From the NCBI GenBank assembly GCA_020724465.1, contig DYGX01000005.1, positions 1-64,000 of the forward strand: DNA of 64,000 nucleotides. Reading direction: 5' to 3'. The notes beneath the pieces were generated by a model. That model made no database searches. It saw only the letters and a program-made list of their open reading frames with translations, and was not told the DNA's origin. Every line of letters begins with the position of its first letter. Position 1 is the first letter of the stretch. The stretch is from Thermoflexus sp. Its GTDB lineage: Bacteria > Chloroflexota > Anaerolineae > Aggregatilineales > Aggregatilineaceae. Positions 35,681-44,100 of this stretch are shown here, one piece after another. The position numbers and the translations under genes were made by a program.

Positions 35681-36640
35681 CTACTGGTCCAGCTCGTCGC
35701 GCACGGCCTGATAGAGTGAGGCGGCCTTCAGCTCGCTGAGCGTATAGCACGGGCCGCCCAGCCAGTCGGCTAGCTGCTGCGCCAGCCCCTGGTCGAACGC
35801 CGCGTGCTCCATGTTGATCGTCACGTTGCGGATCTCGTCCTCTTTGATTGCCTCGGCGATGCGCCGCGCTTCTTCGAGCGGCGGCAGATGCGTCATCGAG
35901 ACGTTGCCGGCGCCGTCGGTCAGCAGGATCATCAGCGGCAAGACATCCGGGTGGCTGAGCTTTTCCTTGTGGAAGACCTGGTGCGCCAGCCACAACCCGG
36001 CCGAGAGCGGCGTTTTGCCCCCCACCGGGATATCGGCCAGGGCCTTTTTGGCAAGCGTCACCGAGTTGGTGGGCGGCAGGACAAGCGAGGCGCGGTCCTT
36101 CTGGAAGACGACCAGCCCCACGCGGTCGCGCCGCTGGTAGGCATCGGTCAGCAGCGACATGATCGCGCCCTTGGTAGCGTTCATACGCTCGGCGACGGCC
36201 ATGCTCCAGCTCGCATCGACCACGAACAGGATCAGGTTGCCGGACTTGCGAACGCGGATCTTGCGCTGGAGATCGTCCGTGCGGATAGCGTAGGCCAGCC
36301 CGTTCTTTTCGCGCTCAAGCTGGTGCGGCGCGGCGGCGCGCAGCGTGGCGTCGAACGCGATATCGTCGTGCCGGTTGCGAACGGGGCGCGCTTGGATATA
36401 GCGGCCGTGTTTGCTTTCCGTGCGCGTGCGGCTGCGACGGCCCGGAATACGCCGGGTCAGCCGGTCGAGCGGCGTGTCCAGGCGGCGCGGCGTGAACTCC
36501 TGGCCGGGATCGACGCGCTTTCCCCCTTCCCACCAGCGGGCGTCCTGGGGGTTGTTGAAGATATCTTGAGGCGCCGGCGGCGCTTCGGTGGTTGCAGTTT
36601 CGTCATCAGGCTGACCGGTTGAATCGGTCAGCCGCTGACT
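35681..36640 (-). CDS. chlD: VWA part of the chelatase medium subunit, read in the -1 frame
   Basis: This frame is open from the A8 slippery site to the stop at 35681 and has no convincing start of its own near its 5' end. It encodes a linker (QDIFNNPQDARWWEGGK, then RRIPGRRSRTRTESKHGRYI) and a von Willebrand A domain with intact metal site: DASWS, TPLSAGL, and LTDGAG. Joined to the upstream AAA+ part by a -1 shift, it gives about 686 residues, the usual size of ChlD/BchD medium subunits. An internal start at 36223 would begin inside the VWA strand and is less likely. Partner: a large chelatase subunit (CobN/ChlH type) not in this window. Confidence 0.8.
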   Translation of the reverse strand, partial: SQRLTDSTGQPDDETATTEAPPAPQDIFNNPQDARWWEGGKRVDPGQEFTPRRLDTPLDRLTRRIPGRRSRTRTESKHGRYIQARPVRNRHDDIAFDATLRAAAPHQLEREKNGLAYAIRTDDLQRKIRVRKSGNLILFVVDASWSMAVAERMNATKGAIMSLLTDAYQRRDRVGLVVFQKDRASLVLPPTNSVTLAKKALADIPVGGKTPLSAGLWLAHQVFHKEKLSHPDVLPLMILLTDGAGNVSMTHLPPLEEARRIAEAIKEDEIRNVTINMEHAAFDQGLAQQLADWLGGPCYTLSELKAASLYQAVRDELDQ

Positions 36641-36647
36641 TTTTTTT
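36609..36647 (-). promoter_or_regulatory. Programmed -1 ribosomal frameshift signal
   Basis: Minus strand: eight consecutive A (36640-36647) read GAA AAA AAA in the zero frame. After a 6-nt spacer (GTCAGC) comes a perfect 9-bp hairpin (GGCTGACCG 36625-36633, CGGTCAGCC 36609-36617, 7-nt loop) that contains the zero-frame TGA. GGAG lies about six bases upstream of the A-run. A -1 slip joins the AAA+ frame to the VWA frame. Confidence 0.8.
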
Positions 36648-37740
36648 CCGTGGCTCCGGCCGGGTCTTCGACGCTGGAGCGGACTTCGACGGCCTGGTCC
36701 TTGTCGTAGGTTTCGGCGATATTCTCCAGCCGCTCTTCTAGCTCGCCTTCGTAGAGCGTGGTTTCGCTGAACGGGCCGCGCTTCAGGCGGTGTGGCAGCG
36801 CCAGCTCGGCGGCCAGCAAAATGTCGCGCTCGGTGACGTGCGTCCGGCCTTCGAACGCCGCGTGCGCCCGCGCCGTCTTCAGGATAACCAAATCGGCGCG
36901 GTGGCCGTCCACTTTCAGGCTGGCGGTCAGGTTGGCGATGGTAAACAGATCGCGCCGCGTGTACTCGACGTTATCCACGATGCGCCGCCCGGCCTCGATC
37001 CGTTCGGACAGCTCGCGCTCCTGAGAGAGCCACTGCTGGCGGAAGGCTTCGGGGTCCGCGTCGTACTGGATGTGGCGCTCCAGAATCGCCATGCGATCGG
37101 CCGGGTTGCTGAGGCCGTGCACTTCGACCGACAGCGCGAAGCGGTCCAGCAGTTGGGGGCGCAGCTCGCCCTCCTCGGGGTTCATCGTCCCCACCAGGAT
37201 AAAGCGCGCCGGGTGCTGGAAGCTGATGCCCTCGCGCTCGACGATGTTGATACCCATCGCCGCCGAGTCGAGCAGCAGATCGACTACGTGGTCGTCCAGC
37301 AGGTTGACTTCGTCCACATAGAGGATGCCCCGGTTGGCGGCGGCCAGCACGCCAGGGTCGAAGTGACGCTCGCCCTTCTGAATGGCCTTTTCGATGTCCA
37401 GCGTGCCGACGACACGATCCTCGGTGGCGCTCACCGGCAGATCGATCAAGCGGGTGCGGCGGGTCTTCACAGGCAGTTCCTCCCCGCGCGCCAGCCGCTC
37501 GCGGCACTCGGTGCACAGCCGCTCGGGGTGCTTTGGATCGCAGCTAAACCGGCAGTCCGCCACCACTTCGATATCCGGCAGCAGCGCCGCCAGCGCGCGC
37601 GCCGCGGTCGATTTGGCCGTGCCGCGCTCGCCGCGAATCAAAACACCGCCGATGCTGGAATTGACAGCGTTCAGGATCAGGGCGCGTTTCATGCGCTCTT
37701 GGCCGACAATAGCGGTAAAAGGATAGACAGCTTGTCGCAC
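36628..37740 (-). CDS. chlI: AAA+ chelatase subunit (ChlI-like), zero-frame product
   Basis: 370 residues ending at the TGA 36628-36630. Mg/Co-chelatase AAA+ module: VLIRGERGTAKSTAARAL (Walker A), GILYVDEVNLLDDHVVDLLL (Walker B), FILVGTMNPEEGELRPQLLDRF (sensor and Arg finger region), and the C-terminal helical domain with VDGHRADLVILKTARAHAAF. The GTG at 37740 has CGAGG six bases upstream. The zero-frame product equals a small subunit; a -1 shift near codon 367 extends it into the VWA domain. ATP-driven insertion of Co or Mg into a tetrapyrrole is the likely role. Confidence 0.9.
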   Translation of the reverse strand: MRQAVYPFTAIVGQERMKRALILNAVNSSIGGVLIRGERGTAKSTAARALAALLPDIEVVADCRFSCDPKHPERLCTECRERLARGEELPVKTRRTRLIDLPVSATEDRVVGTLDIEKAIQKGERHFDPGVLAAANRGILYVDEVNLLDDHVVDLLLDSAAMGINIVEREGISFQHPARFILVGTMNPEEGELRPQLLDRFALSVEVHGLSNPADRMAILERHIQYDADPEAFRQQWLSQERELSERIEAGRRIVDNVEYTRRDLFTIANLTASLKVDGHRADLVILKTARAHAAFEGRTHVTERDILLAAELALPHRLKRGPFSETTLYEGELEERLENIAETYDKDQAVEVRSSVEDPAGATEKKVSG

Positions 37741-37784
37741 GATTGGCCTCGGGTAACTGAGTATGCGATAGCACGAGCGCTTCG

Positions 37785-37790
37785 ATTATA
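37785..37790 (-). promoter_or_regulatory. -10 element of the chelatase gene
   Basis: Perfect TATAAT on the minus strand, about 45 bases before the GTG at 37740. It lies beside the cluster of DnaA-box-like sites. No clear -35 is seen. Confidence 0.5.
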
Positions 37791-37870
37791 ACGCACCCGC
37801 TCCGGTCCGGGCAGGGCCGTTTGGTTGCCCTGCACAAGACGCCGGAGTCTCGCGCCACCGGGCGTGACGG

Positions 37871-38064
37871 ATATCAACAGGTTATGCACAGGCATCCGCT
37901 TGTTTATCGACAGCCGTTCCACCGTTCCGCTGCCGGTTATGCACACCCGGGACGCACTTGCTGACAGGTTGTCGGCTGCCGTGACGGAGTCGTCCACAGT
38001 CTATCTACCGTGTTCTGTGGATTTATCGACAGTTTGTCGACAACCTGCCAACAGTTTATCGCCA
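37871..38064 (+). other. Cluster of DnaA-box-like nonamers in helical phase
   Basis: Two exact TTATNCACA matches (TTATGCACA at 37882 and 37937), two TTATCGACA (37904, 38023), TTGTCGACA (38034), TCGTCCACA (37990), TTATCGCCA (38056) and a degenerate ATATCAACA (37871), all on one strand. Start-to-start distances are 11, 22, 33, 53, 33, 11 and 22, near multiples of 11 bp. An opposite-strand AAATCCACA covers 38016-38024. This 190-bp gap otherwise contains no gene. Origin-like, DnaA-titrating or DnaA-regulated DNA is possible. Confidence 0.55.
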
Positions 38065-39384
38065 GATGGGTGCGTAGGTGGCGTCTGGGTCGAAGAACTG
38101 CTCGGGCGCGCCGAAGGCGGGCTTCAGGTCGAACAGCCAGGTCGCCGCCGGATCGTAGTGAGCGAAGAACGGCCGCTTGACCCAATCCGGATCGCGCCCC
38201 TGAAGGAAACTCAACACAAAGACGCGCTGGCCGCCGATCTGGGTGACGCCGTTGATCAGGACCTTGCCGGGCGTGGCCGACATGACCGGCCCGCGCACCG
38301 TCCGCCCCAGCCCCGACACCTGGCTGTATGCCTTGCGGAAGATCGTGTAGGACTCGGCCAGCGGCACTTCGAAGTAGTTTTTCGGGCCGGTGTCGCGGCT
38401 GACGAACATGTAGTACGGAACCAGCCCCAGCTTGACGCCCTGCCGCCACAGCGAGGCCCAGGCCCGGGCGCTGTCGTTGACGTGGCGGATGATCGGCGCC
38501 TGCATGCGGATCTCGCAGCCGATTGCGCGCAGGCGGGCAATGGCGCGCTGCGCGACGGGCGTGGATAGCTCGCGCGGGTGGCTGTAGTGGCCCATGATTG
38601 CCACGTGGCGCCCGCTACGGATGATTTTCTCGAACAGGCGCAGCAAGTCGTCGGCGTCCTCGTCGGTGACGAACCGCTGCGGCCAGTAGGCCAGCGCCTT
38701 CGTCCCAATGCGGATGGTCTGCACGTGCCCCAGGTCGGGCCGCAGCAGCGGCTCGATGTACTCGCGCAGCGCCCGCGTCTTCATGATCATGGGATCGCCG
38801 CCGGTGAACAACACGTCGCTGACTTCGGGATGCACCCGCAGATAGCGCACCAAGCCGTCAACTTCCTTGGCGGCGAATTTGAGATCCGGCATGCCCACGA
38901 ACTGCGCCCAGCGGAAGCAGTACGAGCAGTAGGCGTGGCAGGTCTGGCCGCGGCTGGGGAAGAACAGCACAGTTTCGGGATACTTATGCTGCAGGCCCGG
39001 CAGCGGCTCGCCGTCCAGTTCCGGCACGTTATGGGTGAGCTGCCCGGCCGGGTGCGGGTTATGGCGCAGGCGAATTGCATTGACGGTAGCGCGCAGTTCG
39101 GCTGCCGGAGCGCCCCGCCGGATCAGGCTCGACACGGTCCGGTAATCCGTGTCGGACAGCATCCCGCGCTGAGGGAACGTGAGCTGATAGATCGGATCGT
39201 CTGGCACCTTGTCCCAGTCGATCAGATGGTCGACAACGTAAGCGTTGGTGCGGAACGGGAAGACGGCTGAAACCACCTCGATCGTTTCGCGCAGCGAGCG
39301 GTCGAGCCGCTCCACTTGCGGAATGGCGCTCAGCGAGGTCCGCGTTACGGGCTGATAGGTGGTGTGTTGAAGCGCTTCGGTCAT
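38056..39384 (-). CDS. KamA-family radical SAM protein
   Basis: 442 residues. The radical SAM cluster motif CHAYCSYC (CxxxCxxC, about 165) is followed by FTGGDPMIMKTRALREYIEPL, RIGTKALAYWPQRF and HYSHPRELS, the pattern of lysine 2,3-aminomutase relatives that use SAM and PLP. The full LAM substrate set cannot be judged, so only the family is assigned; beta-lysine synthesis or a related aminomutase reaction is possible. The ATG at 39384 has GAGGAGAG close upstream and is preferred to the longer frame. The leader carries strong hairpins. Confidence 0.85.
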   Translation of the reverse strand: MTEALQHTTYQPVTRTSLSAIPQVERLDRSLRETIEVVSAVFPFRTNAYVVDHLIDWDKVPDDPIYQLTFPQRGMLSDTDYRTVSSLIRRGAPAAELRATVNAIRLRHNPHPAGQLTHNVPELDGEPLPGLQHKYPETVLFFPSRGQTCHAYCSYCFRWAQFVGMPDLKFAAKEVDGLVRYLRVHPEVSDVLFTGGDPMIMKTRALREYIEPLLRPDLGHVQTIRIGTKALAYWPQRFVTDEDADDLLRLFEKIIRSGRHVAIMGHYSHPRELSTPVAQRAIARLRAIGCEIRMQAPIIRHVNDSARAWASLWRQGVKLGLVPYYMFVSRDTGPKNYFEVPLAESYTIFRKAYSQVSGLGRTVRGPVMSATPGKVLINGVTQIGGQRVFVLSFLQGRDPDWVKRPFFAHYDPAATWLFDLKPAFGAPEQFFDPDATYAPIWR

Positions 39385-39883
39385 GGCTCTCTCCTCAAAT
39401 TGCGGACGCCGGCAGTAGATCTGCCACGCAAGCCGGGCCACGGGAAGTCGATTAGGGCGGCGCGGGCGTCGTCCTCTGGCCGAAAATCCGGTTGGGCCGA
39501 CAACTGAAGGACAGACGTCACCCGTCTGGGTTCTGTCAGACCAACAGCAGCCGCGCAATGATCGAGAAATGGCGTTGCGGAAACGAAGCCGGTTGAATGC
39601 AAGCAGCGATGTCCGGCTTGCGTCATCGGCCTGGGCAGAGCGGCTCAGCCTCTGCCCGCGCAGGCCGCTCCGTGGGGCCTGCGACCTAACCCTTTAGGGA
39701 TCGCGTGCCAGCGGTTGTCAAACCTGCACACGATATGTTTCCATTATAGACGATCTTGACGTGCCAAGAATTGAATATCCATAGAGAATTATCTCGTCCT
39801 TACGCTTCTTCGGGAGTTAAAATGCGCATGGCGACAATTCTTTCTCAATGGTTAAGCAATTCTGGAAAACCGGCGCGATTCGT
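39385..39883 (-). other. Long gap with hairpins upstream of the radical SAM gene
   Basis: No gene is seen. Two adjacent perfect 8-bp hairpins lie at 39633-39657 (GGGCAGAG/CTCTGCCC) and 39659-39683 (CGCAGGCC/GGCCTGCG). A nested pair lies near 39510-39537 (GACAGA/TCTGTC around CAGACG/CGTCTG). The part from about 39720 onward is AT-rich and belongs to the promoter region of the S1 gene. The hairpins may form a leader or small RNA on the minus strand; no known class was matched. Confidence 0.4.
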
Positions 39884-39912
39884 TTGATAATTACCTGTCC
39901 TGTGTGTATAAT
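39884..39912 (+). promoter_or_regulatory. Near-consensus sigma-70 promoter of the S1-type gene
   Basis: TTGATA (39884-39889), a 17-bp spacer, and TATAAT (39907-39912). The start site is expected near 39919, giving a leader of about 30 nt with GGAG before the ATG at 39948. Confidence 0.85.
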
Positions 39913-39947
39913 GCCAGCGCGTTTGCAGGTACCGGAGATTTAACCTC

Positions 39948-41699
39948 ATGCAGTCCAACAACCCGAGCCTCGGTGATGAACGGCGCCCTGATAATCCGTT
40001 TGCTGCCGAGCAACCTACCGCCGATTCTCAGGAGCAACCTGGGATGATGGCCCACGACGAGTATCCGCAGTGGGAAGAGGACCCCAACTCCACCGGGTCC
40101 GCGCCTGAACCGGAAGCGGAGTCCGAAATTCCGGCTGAGGACGCCAGCAAGGCCGGCCTCGCCCAGGGTGCGGACGTCCAGGCGGACGAGGAGGTCGACC
40201 AGGCCGCCGAAAGCGTCGAGGCGGCTGCCGAAGCGGTCGACCAGGCGGACGCCGGCGACACAGCAGACGTTCGCGATGACTCCGGCGCTGACGAGGAAGC
40301 TGTCGACGCGGACGAAGCCGGCGAGGACACCGAAGCTGAAGCAGAGGAAGGCGAAGAACCGCCCGTCCGCAAGGGCCAGATCGTGGACGGCATTGTGCTG
40401 GACACCAGCCCGACCGAAGTCCTGGTCGATCTGGGCGACGGCATTCAGGGTGTGGTAGCCAGCCGCGAGCTGGAGCGTATGGATCGCGCCGCGCTCGAAG
40501 CGCTCAGCGTCGGCAGCCCGGTAACGGCGTATGTGCTCAAAGCACGCGGCTCGGATGGGCGCCCGGTACTCTCGCTCGCGCGCGCCGAAGAAGAAAAGAA
40601 CTGGCGTCTGGCAGAAGAGCACTACCAGAACCAGAAAGTGTATTTCAGCAAGGTGGCCGGCTACAACAAGGGTGGCCTGATCGTGCGCTTTGGCAAGGTG
40701 CGCGGTTTTGTGCCGGCCAGCCAGGTCAGCCGCGACCGCCAGCGCCGCGCCGTGGGCGACAGCCCCGAGGAACGTTGGGGCCACATGGTCGGGGACGACA
40801 TCGCGGTGAAAGTTGTCGAGATCGACCGCAGCCGCAACCGTCTGATCCTCTCCGAGCGGGCCGCCGCCCGCGAGGCACGCGAGCAGCAGAAAGCGCGGTT
40901 GCTGAAGGATCTGACGGTCGGCGAGGTGCGCAAGGGCCGGGTCATCAGCGTGGCCGATTTTGGCGCGTTCGTCGATCTGGGCGGGGCCGACGGCCTGGTG
41001 CACCTGACCGAGATCTCGTGGAAGCACGTGACGCATCCGCGTGAGGTGCTGGAAGTCGGGCAGGAAGTCGAGGTCGAGGTGATCAGCATCGACCCCGAGC
41101 GCAAGCGCATCGGCCTGAGCATGAAGCGCCGCGAGCACGACCCGTGGGATGATGTGGTGGCCCAGTACAAGATCGGGCAGCTTGTCCAGGCGACGGTGAC
41201 CAAGCTGACGAAGTTCGGCGCGTTCGCCCGTCTGGTCGATTCGCCCGAGATCGAGGGCCTGATCCACATCTCCGAGCTGGCCGATTACCGCGTCAGCCAC
41301 CCGCGCGAAGTCGTGCTGGTGGGCGATGTGCTGACGCTGCGCATCGTCAAGATCGACGCGGAGCAGCGCCGGCTGGGGCTGTCGCTGCGCCAGGTGGACT
41401 CGGCCAAATATATGGACCAGGACTGGCAGTTCTTCGCCGAGGACTATGCCGGCGAGGAGTTTGCGGACGAGCCTCAGGCAGCCGCTGAGGCGGAGCCGCA
41501 AGCCGAGCTGGAAGAAACCGCGCCAACCGCTGAGGCGGAGCCGCAAGCCGAGCTGGAAGAAGCCGCGCCCGCCGGTGAGATCGAGCCGGAAACAGAAGCG
41601 ATCGAGTCGTCGGACGATGACGAGGACGATGATGACGGGGACGACGACGAAGACGACGATGATGACGACGATGACGACGATGAGGAAGACGACGACTAG
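39948..41699 (+). CDS. rpsA: Ribosomal protein S1-type RNA-binding protein, four S1 domains
   Basis: 583 residues. Four S1 OB-fold domains span about 140-500: GQIVDGIVLDTSPTEVLVDL, then KVAGYNKGGLIVRFGKVRGF, GRVISVADFGAFVDLG..GLVH, and ATVTKLTKFGAFARL..GLIHISEL. Both ends are long acidic low-complexity tails (residues 1-135 rich in Glu/Ala/Asp; the last 90 end almost wholly Asp/Glu). A 15-codon duplication lies in the C-terminal tail. Expected to bind mRNA on the 30S subunit. Strong promoter upstream and an intrinsic terminator downstream. Confidence 0.87.
   Translation: MQSNNPSLGDERRPDNPFAAEQPTADSQEQPGMMAHDEYPQWEEDPNSTGSAPEPEAESEIPAEDASKAGLAQGADVQADEEVDQAAESVEAAAEAVDQADAGDTADVRDDSGADEEAVDADEAGEDTEAEAEEGEEPPVRKGQIVDGIVLDTSPTEVLVDLGDGIQGVVASRELERMDRAALEALSVGSPVTAYVLKARGSDGRPVLSLARAEEEKNWRLAEEHYQNQKVYFSKVAGYNKGGLIVRFGKVRGFVPASQVSRDRQRRAVGDSPEERWGHMVGDDIAVKVVEIDRSRNRLILSERAAAREAREQQKARLLKDLTVGEVRKGRVISVADFGAFVDLGGADGLVHLTEISWKHVTHPREVLEVGQEVEVEVISIDPERKRIGLSMKRREHDPWDDVVAQYKIGQLVQATVTKLTKFGAFARLVDSPEIEGLIHISELADYRVSHPREVVLVGDVLTLRIVKIDAEQRRLGLSLRQVDSAKYMDQDWQFFAEDYAGEEFADEPQAAAEAEPQAELEETAPTAEAEPQAELEEAAPAGEIEPETEAIESSDDDEDDDDGDDDEDDDDDDDDDDEEDDD
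41482..41570 (+). repeat. 45-bp in-frame direct repeat in the S1 acidic tail
   Basis: The block starting CCGCTGAGGCGGAGCCGCAA at 41482 recurs at 41527, identical for about 35 bases. It encodes two copies of AEAEPQAELEE. Confidence 0.85.
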
Positions 41700-41725
41700 C
41701 GTCCCCCGCTGATCGGTCGACGGTG

Positions 41726-41759
41726 GCCCTGCCCCTGCGTGGGACAGGGCTTTTCTTTT
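41726..41759 (+). terminator. Intrinsic terminator after the S1-type gene
   Basis: GCCCTG 41726-41731 pairs with CAGGGC 41745-41750, with further inner pairing, followed by TTTTCTTTT. Confidence 0.85.
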
Positions 41760-41762
41760 GCC

Positions 41763-42917
41763 CTACAGCGCCGCGCTGAGCAGGCCCATTCCTGCGCCGA
41801 ACAGCACTACCCACGCCGAGTTAACCCGCCAGCGCACCAGCAGCACTGTTGCGCCCGCGCCGACCAGCACGGTGAACAGATCGACCAGGGCGGCGCGCCC
41901 CAGCTCCCACGTCACGCCGGCCATCAGCGCCAGCGCGGCGACGTTGACGCCATCCAGAAAGGCCCCGGCCCAGCGCGATCGGCGGATGCGCGGGATCAGC
42001 GGGTTGCTGAGCGCGACCACCAGGAACGCCGGAGCGTAGATTCCCGCTGTCGCCAGCACAGCGCCCGGCACACCAGCCAAAATATAGCCGATGAAGGTCG
42101 CCGAGGTGGAAAGCGGGCCGGGCGTAAACTGGCCGATTGCGATCGCATCCAGCAATTGCTGCTCGGTCAGCCAGCCGTTCGCCCGGACCAGATCGGCCTG
42201 CATATAGGCGAAGAGGACATAGCCCGACCCGTACAGCAGCGCGCCGATTTTCAGGAAGATCAGCGTCATGCTCCACAGGCTGAAGCCGGACGCGCTGCCG
42301 GATGCCAGCCCGCTCCCCAGCAGGGGCAGCGGCAGCCAGAGCGCCCTGCCTGCGCCGGACCGCAGATGCCGCGCGTTTTCGACCAGCATCACCGCCGCGC
42401 CGCCCGCCAGCAGCACGATCACGAAGTTGGCCCCGGCCAGGTGGGCGACCAGCGCCGCCAGCCCGACCAGCGCGGTTGCGACCCCCTTAACAGCTTTGCG
42501 CCCCAGCCCCCACAACGCCAGCACGATCAGGGGGATGGTCACCGGCTTGATGCCGTACAGCAGCCATTCGACGGCGGGCGTTGAGCCATACCGGACGTAT
42601 CCCCAGGCAATCCCCAGCACGATGATCATCGCGGGCAGCAGAAATGCCACACCGCCCGCCAGCAGGCCGATCCAGCCGGCGCGCACAAAGCCCAGGTGCA
42701 TCGACATTTCGCTGGAGTTGGGGCCGGGGATCAGGTTGGTGGCGCCGAGCAGATCGAGATAGTGCGCCTCGCTGACCCATTTGCGGCGCTCGACCAGCTC
42801 GTGCCGCATGATCGCGATATGCGCCGCCGGGCCGCCGAACGCCGTCAGGCCGATCCGCAGAAAGATGGTGGCGACTTCGCGCCAGTTCCCGCGTGGAGGC
42901 GTGGAAGTATCGGCCAT
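41763..42917 (-). CDS. chrA: Chromate transporter family protein (ChrA, two-domain form)
   Basis: 384 residues with two homologous CHR halves: LTAFGGPAAHIAIMRHELVE, then GATNLIPGPNSSEMSMHLGF in the first; FLKIGALLYGSGYVLFAYMQ, then GQFTPGPLSTSATFIGYIL in the second. These contain the FGG/YGSG and PGP signatures. About 10-12 helices. The family exports chromate or sulfate-like anions; the true substrate may differ. The ATG at 42917 is used; a TTG at 42938 overlapping the galK stop is an alternative. It is downstream of galT-galK on the same strand. Confidence 0.85.
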   Translation of the reverse strand: MADTSTPPRGNWREVATIFLRIGLTAFGGPAAHIAIMRHELVERRKWVSEAHYLDLLGATNLIPGPNSSEMSMHLGFVRAGWIGLLAGGVAFLLPAMIIVLGIAWGYVRYGSTPAVEWLLYGIKPVTIPLIVLALWGLGRKAVKGVATALVGLAALVAHLAGANFVIVLLAGGAAVMLVENARHLRSGAGRALWLPLPLLGSGLASGSASGFSLWSMTLIFLKIGALLYGSGYVLFAYMQADLVRANGWLTEQQLLDAIAIGQFTPGPLSTSATFIGYILAGVPGAVLATAGIYAPAFLVVALSNPLIPRIRRSRWAGAFLDGVNVAALALMAGVTWELGRAALVDLFTVLVGAGATVLLVRWRVNSAWVVLFGAGMGLLSAAL

Positions 42918-42934
42918 CGGGTCAGGCGGGCCGG

Positions 42935-44098
42935 TCAAAAACGCTCGACGCCGCTGCCCGCCGCGGCCTGGCAGACGTACAACTGCGGCGTGAGGCCGGT
43001 CTGCGCCTGGTACGCCGGACCAACGGCCTGCACGAATGCGTCAACCGCGCCGTTCTCGACCAGCGCGACGGCGCACCCGCCGAATCCGCCGCCGGTCATG
43101 CGCGCGCCGTAGCAGCCGGGCTGGGCGTTCGCCAGGTCCGCCATGATGTCCAGCTCGCGGCAGCTTACCTCATAATCATCGCGCAGACTGGCGTGGCTTT
43201 CGCGCATGGCCTGTCCGGCGGTCTTCAGGCCGCCGCTGCGCAGCGCCATGGCGAAGACGTTGGTCCGCAGGTTCTCGCCGACGACATGGCGCGCCCGGCG
43301 GTAGAGCACATCCCCCAGCCGCTCGCGCGCGGCTTCGACCTGCTCGCGGGTGGCGTCGCGCAGGGCAGGCACGCCGAGCAGCCGGGCCGCTTCTTCGCAC
43401 TGCTCGCGGCGCAGCGCATACTCGGAATCGACCAGCCCGCGCCGCTTGGCCGTGTCCATGATCACGATGCTGATCCCGCCGGGAAGCGGGATCGGCGTGG
43501 TTTCCAGGCTACGGCAGTCGATCAGCAGCGCGTGCTGCGCCACGCCCATCGCCGACGCCATCTGATCCATGACGCCGCACGGCATGCCGATGAACCGGTG
43601 CTCCACCTCGACCCCGCCGAGCGCGATCGCCTGCTTGGAGAGCGACGCCCCGGCCAGCGCCAGACCCAGCTCGATCATGACGACCTCGACCGCCGCCGAC
43701 GACGACAGCCCGGCCCCAACCGGGATGTCGCCGCCCATGACCGCGTCGAAGCCGGGGACGGCGATCCCTTGCGCTGCCAGCCACCACATCGCCCCGCGCG
43801 GGTACCTGCTCCACGCCGGGAGTTCGGGATCGTCGAGGGTGTCCAGCGTGAAGCGCGTCTGATCTTCAAAGTCCACCGAGACGAGGTGCACCTGGCCGTC
43901 AGCGCGGGGCCGCGCCGCGACGTAGATCGCGCGATCGATCGCCGCCGGGAGCACGAAGCCGTCGTTGTAATCGGTGTGCTCGCCGATCAGATTGACGCGC
44001 CCCGGCGCGCGCGCCAGCAGGGCCGGGGCGCCATCGAAACGCGTGCGGAAAACTTCGAGCACGTGCTCGCGGACGGTGGATGTTCGGTCGTCGCTCAT
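42935..44098 (-). CDS. galK: Galactokinase
   Basis: 387 residues, GHMP kinase. The galactokinase signature RAPGRVNLIGEHTDYNDGFV is at 30-49, the ATP loop IPVGAGLSSSAAVEV at about 127-141, and the third motif ARMTGGGFGGCAVAL at about 335-349. It phosphorylates galactose to galactose-1-phosphate in the Leloir pathway. The ATG at 44098 is two bases after the galT stop, so the genes are co-transcribed. Confidence 0.96.
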   Translation of the reverse strand: MSDDRTSTVREHVLEVFRTRFDGAPALLARAPGRVNLIGEHTDYNDGFVLPAAIDRAIYVAARPRADGQVHLVSVDFEDQTRFTLDTLDDPELPAWSRYPRGAMWWLAAQGIAVPGFDAVMGGDIPVGAGLSSSAAVEVVMIELGLALAGASLSKQAIALGGVEVEHRFIGMPCGVMDQMASAMGVAQHALLIDCRSLETTPIPLPGGISIVIMDTAKRRGLVDSEYALRREQCEEAARLLGVPALRDATREQVEAARERLGDVLYRRARHVVGENLRTNVFAMALRSGGLKTAGQAMRESHASLRDDYEVSCRELDIMADLANAQPGCYGARMTGGGFGGCAVALVENGAVDAFVQAVGPAYQAQTGLTPQLYVCQAAAGSGVERF

Positions 44099-44100
44099 GC

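Noticed and set aside
36223-36627. Independent start for a separate VWA gene at 36223
   Set aside because: It would remove the first VWA strand and the linker, leaves 400 bases of conserved-looking open frame unused, and the frameshift signal explains the layout better.
39590-39640. Signal recognition particle-like RNA (GATGACGC...GCCGG similarity on the minus strand)
   Set aside because: The essential SRP loop with GGAAGGAAGCAGCC-type sequence is missing.
42918-42938. TTG start for chrA overlapping the galK stop
   Set aside because: No ribosome binding site; the ATG at 42917 fits the first helix equally well.
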